Positions 1-8,109 of a stretch of DNA of 36,166 nucleotides are shown piece by piece. Every line of letters begins with the position of its first letter. Within the stretch, counting starts at the first letter, position 1. Source of the DNA: Rhodoferax sp. (GTDB lineage: Bacteria > Pseudomonadota > Gammaproteobacteria > Burkholderiales > Burkholderiaceae_C); NCBI GenBank assembly GCA_020048895.1, contig JAIFLV010000107.1:1-36166 (forward strand), given 5' to 3'. Under the pieces are notes generated by a model. The model had not been told where the DNA came from. It made no database searches and was given only the letters and a program-made list of their open reading frames with translations. Position numbers and translations under genes: made by a program.

Positions 1-285
1 CACCGGCAGTTTGCGTGCCACCAGGTCGGCTACGCAGTCCATCAAATTGTGAAACGGGTTGCCTTCAACATTGAATTCGCGCTCCGGCCAGCCCTTGAGC
101 AATTCACCGAGTTCAACCACATCACTGGCGCGAATATGCCGTGCATCGGGTCGCGGGTGCACCGTAATGCCTGCCGCTCCGGCCTGCAGGCACTGCGTGG
201 CGGCACGGGTAACGCTGGGAATGCCCAGATGGCGGGTGTTGCGCACCAGGGCGACCTTGTTGAGGTTCACTGAGAGTTTGGTCAT
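1..285 (-). CDS. pdxJ: Pyridoxine 5'-phosphate synthase, N-terminal part (cut by window edge)
   Basis: This encodes the first 95 residues of PdxJ, the TIM-barrel enzyme that condenses 3-amino-1-phosphonooxyacetone with deoxyxylulose 5-phosphate to form pyridoxine 5'-phosphate (vitamin B6 synthesis, cytosol). The start is the ATG at 283-285. The protein begins MTKLSVNLNKVALVRNTR and continues with GITVHPRPDARHI, the N-terminal beta strand and phosphate-binding region typical of the family. The frame is open to base 1, so the C-terminal two thirds lie outside the window. It follows recO by 24 bases and is probably the last visible gene of the lepA-lepB-rnc-era-recO operon. The recO-pdxJ order is common in proteobacteria. 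Identification is secure; only the 3' end is missing. Confidence 0.93.
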   Translation of the reverse strand, partial: MTKLSVNLNKVALVRNTRHLGIPSVTRAATQCLQAGAAGITVHPRPDARHIRASDVVELGELLKGWPEREFNVEGNPFHNLMDCVADLVARKLPV

Positions 286-309
286 GTGCGTGGGGGCATG
301 CCGGTTCCA

Positions 310-1059
310 CTAAAGGGATTGAATGTCGATCATCATCTGTCGCGTGCGCAGCACTTTGACACCGCAATGGTAGTGCAGCAACGCACGCAGCATGGGTTTG
401 AGTTCCGATTGCACGTGCGCGCAGGCCCGCAACGTGGAAGTAAACGGTGCCGCTTCGTGCAACGCGGTCTGTAGCGCCATCCACTGCGCACCCTCTAGAG
501 ACGTGCGGTCGTCTTGACCCACACGGCGCAAGCCACCCTCGGGTACGAGGCAATACAGCGCGCTGGCGTCCAATGCACCCAACGTCATGGTTTGCTGGTC
601 CAGCATGGGCAACAGGCCAATCTCGCGCAACAGCAGCAGCTCAAACGTACGCAAGGCCGCCTGCAACACTTCTCCGTGTTCGCTGGCCAGTACGCGCACC
701 ACGTTGGCGTAAATGTCGAACAAACCGGGATGCGGATCGTCGCGCGCCAGCAGCGTCAAAAGCAGCTCGTTGAGGTAATAGCCCGACAGCAGCGCGTCGC
801 CCGTGGGCATGACGTGCCCGCCCTGCCACTCGGCACTCTTGAGGCTGCGGATTTCGGTGTCACCGCCAAAAGCGACATGCAGCATCTGCAAGGGCAAAAG
901 GACTGGGCGAAAACTGGAAGTCGGCCTCTTGGCCCCCTTGGCCACCAACGCAATGCGCCCGTGGTGCCGTGTAAACACCTCCAGAATCAGACTCGACTCG
1001 CTCCAGTCGTACCGATGCAGCACATACGCCGGCTCATCCGAGATACGCCTGGTCGCCAT
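310..1059 (-). CDS. recO: DNA repair protein RecO
   Basis: RecO is the mediator that binds RecR and single-stranded DNA and loads RecA during RecF-pathway gap repair. The 249-residue protein has the N-terminal OB fold (residues about 1-80, with the characteristic segments [24 protein letters not shown] and [10 protein letters not shown], the latter close to the family motif VARGARRPKS). A helical C-terminal domain follows, including [15 protein letters not shown]. Length is normal for the family. The ATG at 1057-1059 is the first methionine and gives [12 protein letters not shown]. It sits between era (127-base gap containing a REP-like palindrome) and pdxJ (24-base gap), so it is probably expressed from the lepA-era operon, perhaps with its level modified by the palindrome. 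The identification rests on motifs and on the conserved era-recO-pdxJ order. Confidence 0.95.
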   Translation of the reverse strand: MATRRISDEPAYVLHRYDWSESSLILEVFTRHHGRIALVAKGAKRPTSSFRPVLLPLQMLHVAFGGDTEIRSLKSAEWQGGHVMPTGDALLSGYYLNELLLTLLARDDPHPGLFDIYANVVRVLASEHGEVLQAALRTFELLLLREIGLLPMLDQQTMTLGALDASALYCLVPEGGLRRVGQDDRTSLEGAQWMALQTALHEAAPFTSTLRACAHVQSELKPMLRALLHYHCGVKVLRTRQMMIDIQSL

Positions 1060-1084
1060 GAATCGTTGGCGAACTGCAGCCTAA

Positions 1085-1180
1085 GCCCAGCGAACGCCGC
1101 GGAACCGGCTTCGCCGGGCCGCTGGCGTTGCCCCCTGCAAGGGGGGGGGCGAAGCGACACGAAGTGCGCGCAGCCTGGGG
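1085..1180. repeat. REP-like extragenic palindrome between era and recO
   Basis: The 127-base era-recO gap is filled by a GC-rich structured element. It contains a long nested hairpin at 1093-1129: outer arms AACGCC (1093-1098) and GGCGTT (1124-1129), middle arms GCGG and CCGC, inner arms CCGGC and GCCGG, and a TTC loop. A second hairpin follows, CCCCC (1131-1135) with GGGGG (from 1141). The tail runs GCGAAGCGACACGAAGTGCG. The sequence closely resembles palindromic intergenic elements I remember from Comamonadaceae genomes; that resemblance is memory, not a search. It lies in the transcribed strand of the operon and could act on mRNA stability. Confidence 0.7.
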
Positions 1181-1186
1181 GTGAGC

Positions 1187-2233
1187 CTATTCATACCCAA
1201 AGCTGCGCACCCGCGCCTCATCATCAGCCCAGCCTGAGCGAACTTTCACCCAAAGTTCAATGAAAACCTTGGCATCGGCCAGCTTTTCCAGCTCGACGCG
1301 TGTCTCCATGCCGATGCGCTTGATGCGCTCCCCTTTGTCACCAATCACCATGGCTTTATGGCCATCACGCTCGACCACAATCGTGGCGGCAATGCGCAGC
1401 AGGCGCTTCTGGCCCTTCTTCTGGGGCGGCTCTTCCTCGAACTTGTCAATCACCACCGTGGAGGTGTAGGGCAACTCATCCCCGGTCAGGCGGAACAGTT
1501 TTTCGCGCACCAGTTCACTGGCAAGAAATTTCTCGCTGCGGTCGGTAAGTTCATCTTCGGCGTACCACCAAGCCTGCTCGGGCAGGAATTTCTCGCAAAT
1601 GCCGAGCAAACGCTCAACGTCTTTGGCGCTCTTGGCGGACATGGGCACAAACTCGGCAAAGGCGTGCTTGCCCTGCATGGTTTGCAACCAGGGCGCGATG
1701 TCGCCGCGGCGATGCACATTGTCGAGTTTGTTGGCGATCAAAAGAGTTGGGATGTTCTTGCCCAAGAGCGCCAGCACCCGCGCATCGGCCGGAGTGAAGC
1801 TGCCAGCCTCCACCACAAAAAGGATCAGGTCCACATCGGCAACCGCACCCTGCACTGTCTTGTTCAACGACTTGTTGAGTGCGTTGGCGTGCAGGGTCTG
1901 AAAGCCGGGTGTATCCACAAACACAAACTGGGTTGCCCCGCGGGTGTGCATGCCGGTAATGCGATGGCGCGTGGTCTGCGCCTTACGCGAGGTGATGCTG
2001 ATTTTTTGGCCGACCAGAGCATTGAGCAAGGTGGACTTGCCCACATTGGGCTTGCCCACAATCGCGACCAGGCCACAGCGCTGGCCATCCGCCAGGACTC
2101 CCGGCTGGGCGAGTTTGGGCGTGCTCTTGAGCAACCCCTCCAGCATGCTGTCCAAGTTTTCCTGGGGCTCATTTTGGCCTGCAATGCTTACAGGGTCTGC
2201 TGAAGCAGCTATTTTTTTAGGAGTGTTTTTCAT
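1187..2233 (-). CDS. era: GTPase Era
   Basis: Era is an essential GTPase that binds the 3' end of 16S rRNA and checks 30S assembly. The 348-residue protein shows the G1 loop GKPNVGKST (residues 60-68), the G3 DTPG, the G4 NKLD, and a C-terminal KH domain with [13 protein letters not shown] and [14 protein letters not shown]. The start chosen is the ATG at 2231-2233, which overlaps the rnc stop in ATGA (2230-2233) and so implies translational coupling; upstream in-frame codons lie inside rnc. Compared with Era of about 300 residues in E. coli there is an extra N-terminal arm of some 50 residues before the G domain. Part of that arm (residues about 4-23, [15 protein letters not shown]) is encoded by a copy of the interspersed repeat described separately, in antisense orientation. 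The arm is probably disordered. Confidence 0.95.
   Translation of the reverse strand: MKNTPKKIAASADPVSIAGQNEPQENLDSMLEGLLKSTPKLAQPGVLADGQRCGLVAIVGKPNVGKSTLLNALVGQKISITSRKAQTTRHRITGMHTRGATQFVFVDTPGFQTLHANALNKSLNKTVQGAVADVDLILFVVEAGSFTPADARVLALLGKNIPTLLIANKLDNVHRRGDIAPWLQTMQGKHAFAEFVPMSAKSAKDVERLLGICEKFLPEQAWWYAEDELTDRSEKFLASELVREKLFRLTGDELPYTSTVVIDKFEEEPPQKKGQKRLLRIAATIVVERDGHKAMVIGDKGERIKRIGMETRVELEKLADAKVFIELWVKVRSGWADDEARVRSFGYE
2167..2225 (+). repeat. Interspersed ~56-base repeat, copy inside era (antisense to era)
   Basis: The plus strand carries GGCCTGCAATGCTTA (2176-2190), a variable middle, then AAGCAGCTATTTTTTTAGGAG (2203-2223; the core is AGCAGCTAT). The first block matches GGCCTGCAACGCTTA in the rne leader copy in 14 of 15 bases, and the AGCAGCTAT block is shared with the hemD copy and, with small changes, the sppA and rne copies. 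It encodes part of the N-terminal extension of Era. AT-rich ends and the lack of conservation of the peptide in Era family proteins suggest an insertion tolerated in a flexible arm. Confidence 0.6.
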
Positions 2234-2913
2234 GGGGTTCTGGCTTTGATCGTCTGCAACATGGCGGTAGCAGCGGCCTGCTCGCCGGAGCGGCGCGAGC
2301 CGCCGATACCGCGCTCGGCCAGGCGCAGCTCCTTGATTTCGCATTCGACGTCAAAGCTCTGTTTGTGCGCCGCGCCCAGGGTGCCGACCACCGTGTACAC
2401 CGGCAACTTCATCTTGCGACCCTGCAGCCATTCCTGCAGTTCGGTTTTGGGGTCCTTGCCGATGGCTTCCATCTGGGGGTTGATTTCTACCGCCTTGAAC
2501 AGGCGGTGCACCAGCGCCTGCGCCTTGGCAAAACCACCATCCAGGTAGACCGCTCCAATGACTGCCTCCAGCGTGTCGGCAAGAATCGAAGGGCGCTTCT
2601 GACCACCAGAACGCACCTCCCCTTCCCCTAGTCGCATCAACTCCGGCAGGCCAAGCTCTACGGCGAGTTGGTGCAGGGTGTCTTGTTTGACGAGGTTGGC
2701 ACGCACACGAGACAGGTCACCTTCGGGCAGCGACCCCAGGCGAGCATACAGCAGGTCAGACACCGCCAAATTCAGTACCGAGTCGCCCAGAAACTCCAGC
2801 CGCTCGTAATGGTCTGAGGAAAAACTGCGGTGGGTCAGGGCCTGGCCCAGCAGGGCAGCGTTGGAGAATTCATGTTGCAGCCGACGCTGCAACTCCACCA
2901 GGCCAGCGGTCAC
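2230..2913 (-). CDS. rnc: Ribonuclease III
   Basis: RNase III cleaves double-stranded RNA in rRNA precursors and many mRNAs. The 227-residue protein has the catalytic domain with the signature [19 protein letters not shown] (residues 37-55; E40 and D44 are metal ligands), the second acidic motif [15 protein letters not shown], and a C-terminal double-stranded RNA binding domain (about residues 155-225, with [12 protein letters not shown] and [15 protein letters not shown]). The start is a GTG at 2911-2913, one base after the DUF4845 stop codon; no ATG fits better and the protein then has normal length. The stop overlaps the era start by four bases. The lepB-DUF4845-rnc-era order is typical of beta- and gammaproteobacteria. 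Confidence 0.96.
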   Translation of the reverse strand: MTAGLVELQRRLQHEFSNAALLGQALTHRSFSSDHYERLEFLGDSVLNLAVSDLLYARLGSLPEGDLSRVRANLVKQDTLHQLAVELGLPELMRLGEGEVRSGGQKRPSILADTLEAVIGAVYLDGGFAKAQALVHRLFKAVEINPQMEAIGKDPKTELQEWLQGRKMKLPVYTVVGTLGAAHKQSFDVECEIKELRLAERGIGGSRRSGEQAAATAMLQTIKARTP

Positions 2914-2914
2914 G

Positions 2915-3274
2915 TTATTTGGAGCGACCGGCGTATTTCAGCGTGAGGAAGGCCGGGCCAAACAAATGAATTTCGCGCTGGTACTCAAAGCTCACCACCA
3001 CCTTGTCTGCTTCCTTGGTGATGATCAAGTCCTTGCCCGAGATTGACTTGATATCGTCAATGGCAGCAGCTTTATCAAAGGTCATACGGATATCGGCCAC
3101 TGTGGCAACCTCCGAGGCCGCGGCCTTGTTGATTGCTTTTGTAACCGCCTGGTATTCCAATGCCGTCGGGAACACTTGCGCAGCGACCACTCCGCCCATG
3201 GCCAGCACCGACGCGGTAAACACCAGGCCAATAAATGAAATGCCACGTTGGCGAGACTTGCGTTGCACTGTCAT
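2915..3274 (-). CDS. DUF4845 family small membrane protein
   Basis: This 119-residue protein starts MTVQRKSRQRGISFIGLVF at the ATG 3272-3274. It has a short basic N-terminus, then one hydrophobic segment (about residues 11-32, SFIGLVFTASVLAMGGVVAAQVF), and a periplasmic-side domain of roughly 85 residues ending FLTLKYAGRSK. This arrangement, the RGIS segment before the membrane helix (like a type IV pilin-style leader) and its position between lepB and rnc match the DUF4845 family found in this operon in proteobacteria. No biochemical role is known to me. It lies 13 bases after lepB and one base before rnc, so it is co-transcribed. Function is not assigned. Confidence 0.85.
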   Translation of the reverse strand: MTVQRKSRQRGISFIGLVFTASVLAMGGVVAAQVFPTALEYQAVTKAINKAAASEVATVADIRMTFDKAAAIDDIKSISGKDLIITKEADKVVVSFEYQREIHLFGPAFLTLKYAGRSK

Positions 3275-3287
3275 GCTGTTTCCCCTA

Positions 3288-4253
3288 TCAATCAAATGAC
3301 CCGATGCGCTTAAGGCTACCAAAATTCATCCAGACAAAGAAGGCTTTGCCGACGATATTTTTCTCGGGCACGAAACCCCAGAAGCGCGAATCGAGCGAGT
3401 TATCGCGATTGTCGCCCATCATGAAGTAGTGCCCTTGCGGCACTTTGCAAGTCACACCTTCCACGGTGTAGCTGCACTGGTCACGTCCGGCAAACTGTTC
3501 GGCACCCGGCACGAAGGCAGGGCGTTCGTCGTCGTTGAGCAGCCGGTGCTTCTTGTCGCCGACGGTTTCTTCAAAATGCTTGAAGTACCGCATGTGGTCT
3601 TCATCGAAGAACTCCGGCAAGGACGTCGTGGGTACCGGCTGCCCATTGATTGTCAGGCGTTTGTTGAGGTAGGCAACGGTGTCTCCCGGCAACCCAACCA
3701 CCCGCTTGATGTAGTCGAGACTTGGTTTAGGGGGGTAGCGAAACACCATCACGTCTCCGCGTTGTGGTGCATTGCCTTCGGTGATTTTGGTATTGATCAC
3801 AGGCAGGCGCAGCCCGTACGTGAACTTGTTGACCAGTATCAGATCCCCCACCAGCAGGGTCGGGACCATGGAGCCCGATGGAATCTTGAAGGGCTCAAAC
3901 AAGAATGAGCGCAGAAAGAACACCGCAATGATCACGGGGAACAGGCCGGCTGTCCAATCCAGCCACCAGGGCTGGGCCAGCAACTTGGCCCGGGCTTCGG
4001 CAATATTTCCATCCATCTGGTTGATGCCCATCTTGACGAGTTCTTCGCGGCGCTTGGCGTCGCTGGCTTCCAGCGCAGCAGCAGCCTGCATGCGCTGCGG
4101 CAAAAAGTAGAACCGTTCAGCGAGCCAGTAGATGCCCGTGACCACCGACGCCATGAACAACAATAACGCGAAGTTGCCGTCTATCACACCGAAATACCAG
4201 GACCCCGCATACAGCACGAACGAGGCAAGTACGGCAGACGTTATCGCTTGCAT
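3288..4253 (-). CDS. lepB: Signal peptidase I
   Basis: LepB removes signal peptides from exported preproteins at the outer face of the inner membrane. The 321-residue product has hydrophobic segments at about residues 5-45 and 100-117, the catalytic serine motif PSGSMVPTL (S128), the box with FTYGLRLP, and the catalytic lysine in YIKRVVGLPGD (K183). The C-terminal box MGDNRDNSLDSRFWGFVP is present. The ATG at 4251-4253 (MQAITSAVLASFV) is preferred over upstream in-frame codons because the membrane helix begins there and the upstream residues are polar and atypical. It lies 43 bases after lepA, the classic lepA-lepB pair, and 13 bases before the DUF4845 gene. Confidence 0.96.
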   Translation of the reverse strand: MQAITSAVLASFVLYAGSWYFGVIDGNFALLLFMASVVTGIYWLAERFYFLPQRMQAAAALEASDAKRREELVKMGINQMDGNIAEARAKLLAQPWWLDWTAGLFPVIIAVFFLRSFLFEPFKIPSGSMVPTLLVGDLILVNKFTYGLRLPVINTKITEGNAPQRGDVMVFRYPPKPSLDYIKRVVGLPGDTVAYLNKRLTINGQPVPTTSLPEFFDEDHMRYFKHFEETVGDKKHRLLNDDERPAFVPGAEQFAGRDQCSYTVEGVTCKVPQGHYFMMGDNRDNSLDSRFWGFVPEKNIVGKAFFVWMNFGSLKRIGSFD

Positions 4254-4296
4254 CAAATGGTTACTCCCGCCATCGCAAGGCTCTTTATCGCCGGGC

Positions 4297-6108
4297 TCAA
4301 TCTTCCACCTGCAAAATAGCGAGGAATGCCTCTTGAGGGACTTCCACCGATCCAATCTGTTTCATGCGTTTCTTGCCTGCTTTTTGTTTCTCAAGGAGTT
4401 TTTTCTTGCGCGAAATATCTCCGCCGTAGCACTTGGCCAGAACGTTCTTGCGCAGCGCCTTGATTGTCTCACGGGCGATGATGTTGGCACCGATGGCCGC
4501 CTGGATGGCTACGTCGTACATCTGCCGGGAGATGATCTCGCGCATTTTGGCTACCACGGCGCGCCCGCGGTACTGGCTTTGGCTGCGATGCACGATGATG
4601 GATAGGGCATCGACGCGCTCGCCGTTGAGCAGGATGTCAACTTTCACCACGTCCGACGCACGGTATTCCTTGAACTCGTAGTCCATGGACGCATAACCAC
4701 GGCTGACGCTCTTGAGCTTGTCAAAAAAGTCCAGCACGATCTCGCCTAGTGGCATGTCGTAAGTCAGTACCACTTGCCGACCCTTGTAGGCCATATTCAT
4801 CTGCACGCCACGTTTCTGGTTGGCGAGTGTCATCACCACACCCACATACTCTTGCGGCATGTACAGGTGCACCGTCACGATGGGCTCACGAATTTCCTCC
4901 AGTCGACCCTGGTCGGGCATCTTGGACGGGTTCTCGACCATCATCACTTCGCCGTCGGCCTTCATCACCTGGTAGACCACGCTCGGCGCGGTCGTGATCA
5001 GGTCCTGGTCAAATTCGCGCTCCAGCCGCTCCTGCACAATTTCCATGTGCAGCAAGCCCAGAAAGCCGCAACGGAACCCAAAGCCCAGCGCTTGCGAAAC
5101 TTCGGGCTCGTAATGCAGCGAAGCATCGTTGAGTTTGAGCTTTTCCAGCGAGTCGCGCAGTGAGTCGTACTCGCTGGCTTCGGTGGGATACAAACCTGCA
5201 AAGACCTGCGGCTGAATCTCCTTGAACCCTGGCAAGGCCTGTGTGGCAGTGAAGGCCGCACCACCGGTACCGGGTTTGATCAAGGTCACCGTGTCGCCCA
5301 CTTTGGCAGCCTGCAACTCCTTGATGCCAGCGATGATGAAGCCAACCTCACCCGCCTCCAGTGCATCGCGTGGCTGCGTGGCTGGCGTAAAGACCCCCAG
5401 GTTGTCGGCGTTGTAGGTGGCTTCGGTGGCCATCATCTTGATGCGGTCTCCTTTGGCCAGACGGCCATCGACGACACGCACGAGCATCACAACCCCGACA
5501 TAACTGTCAAACCAGCTGTCGATGATCATGGCACGCAACGGTCCTTTGGGGTTGCCCTTGGGTGCTGGAATCCTGGCGACGATGGCCTCCAGAATCTCCT
5601 CAATACCCATGCCCGACTTCGCTGAACAGGGAATCGCCTCGGTGGCGTCGATGCCGATCACATCTTCAATTTCGGTACGCGCATTCTCCGGGTCGGCATT
5701 GGGCAGGTCCATCTTGTTGAGCACCGGGACCACCTCCACACCGAGGTCGAGTGCGGTGTAACAGTTGGCTACTGTTTGGGCTTCGACTCCCTGTGAAGCA
5801 TCGACAACCAGCAACGCACCCTCACATGCCGACAGAGAACGACTGACCTCATAAGAGAAGTCCACATGCCCGGGTGTATCGATCAAATTGAGGTTGTAGA
5901 CCTGCCCATCTTTGGCCGTGTACTTGAGTGCGGCGGTCTGTGCCTTGATGGTTATCCCACGCTCTTTTTCAATATCCATGGAGTCCAGAACCTGTGCCTC
6001 CATTTCGCGTGCTTCAAGCCCGCCGCAACGCTGAATCAATCGATCTGCCAGCGTGGATTTGCCGTGATCAATGTGCGCAATGATGGAAAAATTTCTGATG
6101 TGATTCAT
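4297..6108 (-). CDS. lepA: Elongation factor 4 (LepA), ribosomal back-translocase GTPase
   Basis: LepA is a ribosome-associated translational GTPase related to EF-G that acts on stalled or mistranslocated ribosomes and on initiation. The 603-residue protein has the P-loop AHIDHGKST near the N-terminus, the DTPGHVDF and NKMD GTP-binding motifs, EF-G-like domains II, III and V, and the LepA-specific C-terminal domain ([15 protein letters not shown] through [25 protein letters not shown]). Length is standard. The ATG at 6106-6108 is used; the codon before it is TTG and would add one residue. No strong ribosome binding site precedes the start. A strong intrinsic terminator ends only 45 bases upstream, so expression may involve read-through or a promoter between that hairpin and the gene. 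lepB follows 43 bases downstream. Confidence 0.97.
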   Translation of the reverse strand: MNHIRNFSIIAHIDHGKSTLADRLIQRCGGLEAREMEAQVLDSMDIEKERGITIKAQTAALKYTAKDGQVYNLNLIDTPGHVDFSYEVSRSLSACEGALLVVDASQGVEAQTVANCYTALDLGVEVVPVLNKMDLPNADPENARTEIEDVIGIDATEAIPCSAKSGMGIEEILEAIVARIPAPKGNPKGPLRAMIIDSWFDSYVGVVMLVRVVDGRLAKGDRIKMMATEATYNADNLGVFTPATQPRDALEAGEVGFIIAGIKELQAAKVGDTVTLIKPGTGGAAFTATQALPGFKEIQPQVFAGLYPTEASEYDSLRDSLEKLKLNDASLHYEPEVSQALGFGFRCGFLGLLHMEIVQERLEREFDQDLITTAPSVVYQVMKADGEVMMVENPSKMPDQGRLEEIREPIVTVHLYMPQEYVGVVMTLANQKRGVQMNMAYKGRQVVLTYDMPLGEIVLDFFDKLKSVSRGYASMDYEFKEYRASDVVKVDILLNGERVDALSIIVHRSQSQYRGRAVVAKMREIISRQMYDVAIQAAIGANIIARETIKALRKNVLAKCYGGDISRKKKLLEKQKAGKKRMKQIGSVEVPQEAFLAILQVED

Positions 6109-6151
6109 CAACGAAAACGCTTAAGTGCTTGAATTAAAACAGGGGAGGTAA

Positions 6152-6217
6152 GAAAAAAGGGCGCGTCGTGTAACGACGCGCCCTGAACCAACAATCATTG
6201 GCAACTGCGAAGGTTGG
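6152..6217 (-). ncRNA. Possible small RNA or attenuated lepA leader (predicted)
   Basis: A minus-strand promoter-like pair (TTTGCA, 16-base gap, TACAAT; see 6224-6251) would start transcription near 6217. The transcript would be about 65 bases, with a short stem (CCAAC pairing with GUUGG) followed by a perfect ten-base-pair terminator hairpin and a U tract ending near 6152. This is the shape of a small RNA or of a leader that stops before lepA. There is no evidence of expression and I do not recognise the family. Confidence 0.3.
6153..6183 (-). terminator. Strong intrinsic terminator upstream of lepA
   Basis: On the minus strand, GGGCGCGTCG (6183-6174) pairs perfectly with CGACGCGCCC (6168-6159) around the five-base loop 6169-6173. 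A run of six T follows (6158-6153), then CTT. The hairpin ends 45 bases before the lepA ATG and points towards lepA. It either stops a transcript from the preceding gap or attenuates lepA. Confidence 0.85.
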
Positions 6218-6223
6218 AACTTC

Positions 6224-6251
6224 ATTGTAGGCAAAAAGTTGCCGTTGCAAA
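6224..6251 (-). promoter_or_regulatory. Candidate sigma-70 promoter reading towards lepA
   Basis: Read on the minus strand, TTTGCA (6251-6246) and TACAAT (6229-6224) are separated by 16 bases. The -10 box matches five of six consensus bases; the -35 box is moderate. It lies 40 bases upstream of the terminator hairpin and about 115 bases upstream of lepA. It is the best promoter-like pair I could see in this gap. Confidence 0.4.
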
Positions 6252-6299
6252 GGACCAAATTTCGCATTTTTTTGTCGTTGCACGTCAGCAACAATAATT

Positions 6300-6308
6300 T
6301 TATTCACA
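6300..6308 (+). promoter_or_regulatory. DnaA-box match TTATTCACA
   Basis: This is a perfect match to the nine-base consensus TTATNCACA within an AT-rich stretch. Only one further imperfect match was seen nearby, so this is not evidence of an origin. It could be a DnaA regulatory site or a chance match. Confidence 0.3.
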
Positions 6309-6413
6309 GTTTATTAACAATGTTGGGGGAGATCGTATGGACAACTTGTGGGCGATCTGTTGATCCGCTGTGGGCTACTTCACGACATTCCATATCGTGG
6401 ACTTATCCCATGT

Positions 6414-6429
6414 CGTTATATTCATAACG
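6414..6429. promoter_or_regulatory. Palindrome CGTTAT-ATTC-ATAACG, possible operator
   Basis: Perfect six-base arms around a four-base centre lie in AT-rich DNA. The spacing suits a dimeric repressor as well as a weak RNA hairpin. No regulator can be named. Confidence 0.3.
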
Positions 6430-6539
6430 ATCGTCAAAAGTGTGCCATTCTAACCAAATCAAGAAATCAAATGCCACGTTAGCGCTTACATACAAACCAA
6501 AACACACTACCGCACGGCGCTGCCGCAGGAAGCATCTTC

Positions 6540-6577
6540 AAAAAAAAGACCCCAAAAACCAACACTGGCTTGGGGTC
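6540..6577 (-). terminator. Intrinsic terminator of the rpoE-rseA-rseB-degP transcript
   Basis: On the minus strand GACCCCAA (6577-6570) pairs with TTGGGGTC (6555-6548), with a 14-base loop, and is followed by eight T (6547-6540). It begins 19 bases after the degP stop codon and is oriented to end that operon. Confidence 0.85.
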
Positions 6578-6595
6578 ATTTTCACAAAAAACGCG

Positions 6596-8068
6596 TTAGC
6601 GGCTGACTTTGATGATCGCGTATTGCGTCCAATCGTCACGTCGGAACAGCACGTTCAACGGCTTACTCTTGTCAAATTTGGCCAGGATTGCGTCAAAATC
6701 CTTGACGTTGGTGACCTCATTATTGGCCAGCGCAAGGATCACATCGCCTTCGCGCAATCCGGCACGCGCCGCCGCCTCGGTGGCCGACTCGATGCGCACG
6801 CCGCCTTTGATCTTTAACTCCTTGCGCTGCGCCTCAGTCAACTCACTGACCGCCAATCCGAAGGCCTGTGCTGCCGACGATGCTTTGGGCTTTTCATCTT
6901 TCGATGATGCCTTGGCGACTGTTTTCTCAGCTTCTATCTCGGCAATCGTAATGGCGAGGTCTTTGGTAGCCCCACGACGAAACACGGTGACAGTGCTCTT
7001 GGTGCCCGGCTTGGTGCTACCCACGATACGTGGCAAATCGCTGGACTTTTCAATTGCCTTGCCGTCAAACTTGATGATGATGTCACCCGCCTCGATACCG
7101 GCTTTTTCTGCTGGAGCTCCGGATTCGACTCCACGCACCAAAGCGCCGCTGGCTTTGCCCAGACCAATCGATTCCGCCACTTCCTTACTGACCTGGTCGA
7201 TCTGCACACCGATGCGACCGCGCGATACCCGCCCAGAACTGCGCAGTTGCTCACTGACCCGCACCGCCTCGTCCATGGGGATCGCAAACGAGATGCCCAT
7301 GAAGCCACCAGAACGGGAGTAGATCTGGCTATTGATGCCAACCACCTCACCGCGCATGTTGATCAGCGGACCACCTGAGTTGCCGGGGTTGATGGCTACA
7401 TCGGTCTGAATGAAGGGCAGGTACTCACCGGTATCGCGCTGTTTGGCGCTGACAATGCCCGCCGTCACCGTGCTTTCCAGCCCAAATGGAGAGCCGATAG
7501 CCATCACCCATTCGCCCACCCTCAACTTGCCGACATCGCCCACTTTGACCGCGGGCAATCCAGTGGCTTCGATCTTGACCACGGCCACATCCGTGCGCTT
7601 GTCGGCACCGATGATCTTGGCTTTGAACTCGCGCTTGTCAGTCAGCGTGACCAGAACTTCATCGGCACCGTCCACCACGTGTGCATTGGTCATGATGAAG
7701 CCATCTGAGGTCAACACAAACCCGGACCCCACACCGCGAGGCTGCTCCTCCTCCTGCTGTGGGCGGTTCTGTCTGGGAGCCTGGCGCGGATGGCCTGGAA
7801 TATTGGGGGCAGGAATGCCAAAGCGGCGGAAGAACTCCAAGAACTCGTCTTCGCCTGGCATACCCTGCATGGACCGGGATTTCACTTTTTCCATCGTGCG
7901 AATATTCACGACAGACGGCCCCACCTGATCCACCAGATCGGTGAAATCGGGCAAACCGCGAACCTGCGCAACGGCAGGTTGCAGTGGAGCTGTTGCAACA
8001 AACGCAGCGCCACTGAGCGCCACAGCCATGCACAGGCTACGTAGTGGTTGGATCACTCGGATGGTCAT
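6596..8068 (-). CDS. mucD: Periplasmic serine protease DegP/MucD (HtrA family)
   Basis: This HtrA-family protease and chaperone degrades misfolded envelope proteins in the periplasm. The 490-residue protein has a signal peptide (residues about 1-35, LCMAVALSGAAFVATAPL then AVAQV), a trypsin-like domain with catalytic H130 (TNAHVVDGAD), D160 (KRTDVAVVKI) and S231 (NPGNSGGPL), then two PDZ domains (about 270-360 and 400-485). A Q-loop rich in P, Q and E (residues about 85-112) precedes the protease core. The start at 8066-8068 has an AAAGG ribosome binding site six bases upstream, so the longer in-frame extension is unlikely. It is the last gene of the rpoE-rseA-rseB-mucD module, as in Pseudomonas algU-mucABD, and is followed by a terminator. 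degP is an equivalent name. Confidence 0.95.
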   Translation of the reverse strand: MTIRVIQPLRSLCMAVALSGAAFVATAPLQPAVAQVRGLPDFTDLVDQVGPSVVNIRTMEKVKSRSMQGMPGEDEFLEFFRRFGIPAPNIPGHPRQAPRQNRPQQEEEQPRGVGSGFVLTSDGFIMTNAHVVDGADEVLVTLTDKREFKAKIIGADKRTDVAVVKIEATGLPAVKVGDVGKLRVGEWVMAIGSPFGLESTVTAGIVSAKQRDTGEYLPFIQTDVAINPGNSGGPLINMRGEVVGINSQIYSRSGGFMGISFAIPMDEAVRVSEQLRSSGRVSRGRIGVQIDQVSKEVAESIGLGKASGALVRGVESGAPAEKAGIEAGDIIIKFDGKAIEKSSDLPRIVGSTKPGTKSTVTVFRRGATKDLAITIAEIEAEKTVAKASSKDEKPKASSAAQAFGLAVSELTEAQRKELKIKGGVRIESATEAAARAGLREGDVILALANNEVTNVKDFDAILAKFDKSKPLNVLFRRDDWTQYAIIKVSR

Positions 8069-8109
8069 CGAATACCTTTCGATCAAAAAAATCAGTAGTT
8101 GGGGTTGTT

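Larger units (their letters stand above)
6184..6538. other. AT-rich intergenic region between the degP and lepA terminators
   Basis: No convincing gene is seen in this stretch; short open frames here have no coding character. It is markedly richer in A and T than the flanking genes. It holds a perfect match to the DnaA box TTATNCACA (TTATTCACA, 6300-6308), a near match TTATCCCAT, the palindrome CGTTAT-ATTC-ATAACG (6414-6429), an interrupted inverted repeat CGACAT/ATGTCG nearby, and a candidate promoter reading towards lepA. These are motif matches only. Confidence 0.5.

Noticed and set aside
1131..1150. C/G-run hairpin between era and recO as an intrinsic terminator
   Set aside because: On the transcribed strand it is not followed by a T tract, and recO directly follows; treated as part of the REP-like element.
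6300..6308. DnaA box as evidence of a replication origin
   Set aside because: Only one perfect and one imperfect box, and no dnaA, dnaN or parAB genes nearby.
6239..6427. 62-codon frame in the lepA-degP gap
   Set aside because: No ribosome binding site, composition unlike the neighbouring genes and it crosses AT-rich palindromes; treated as non-coding.
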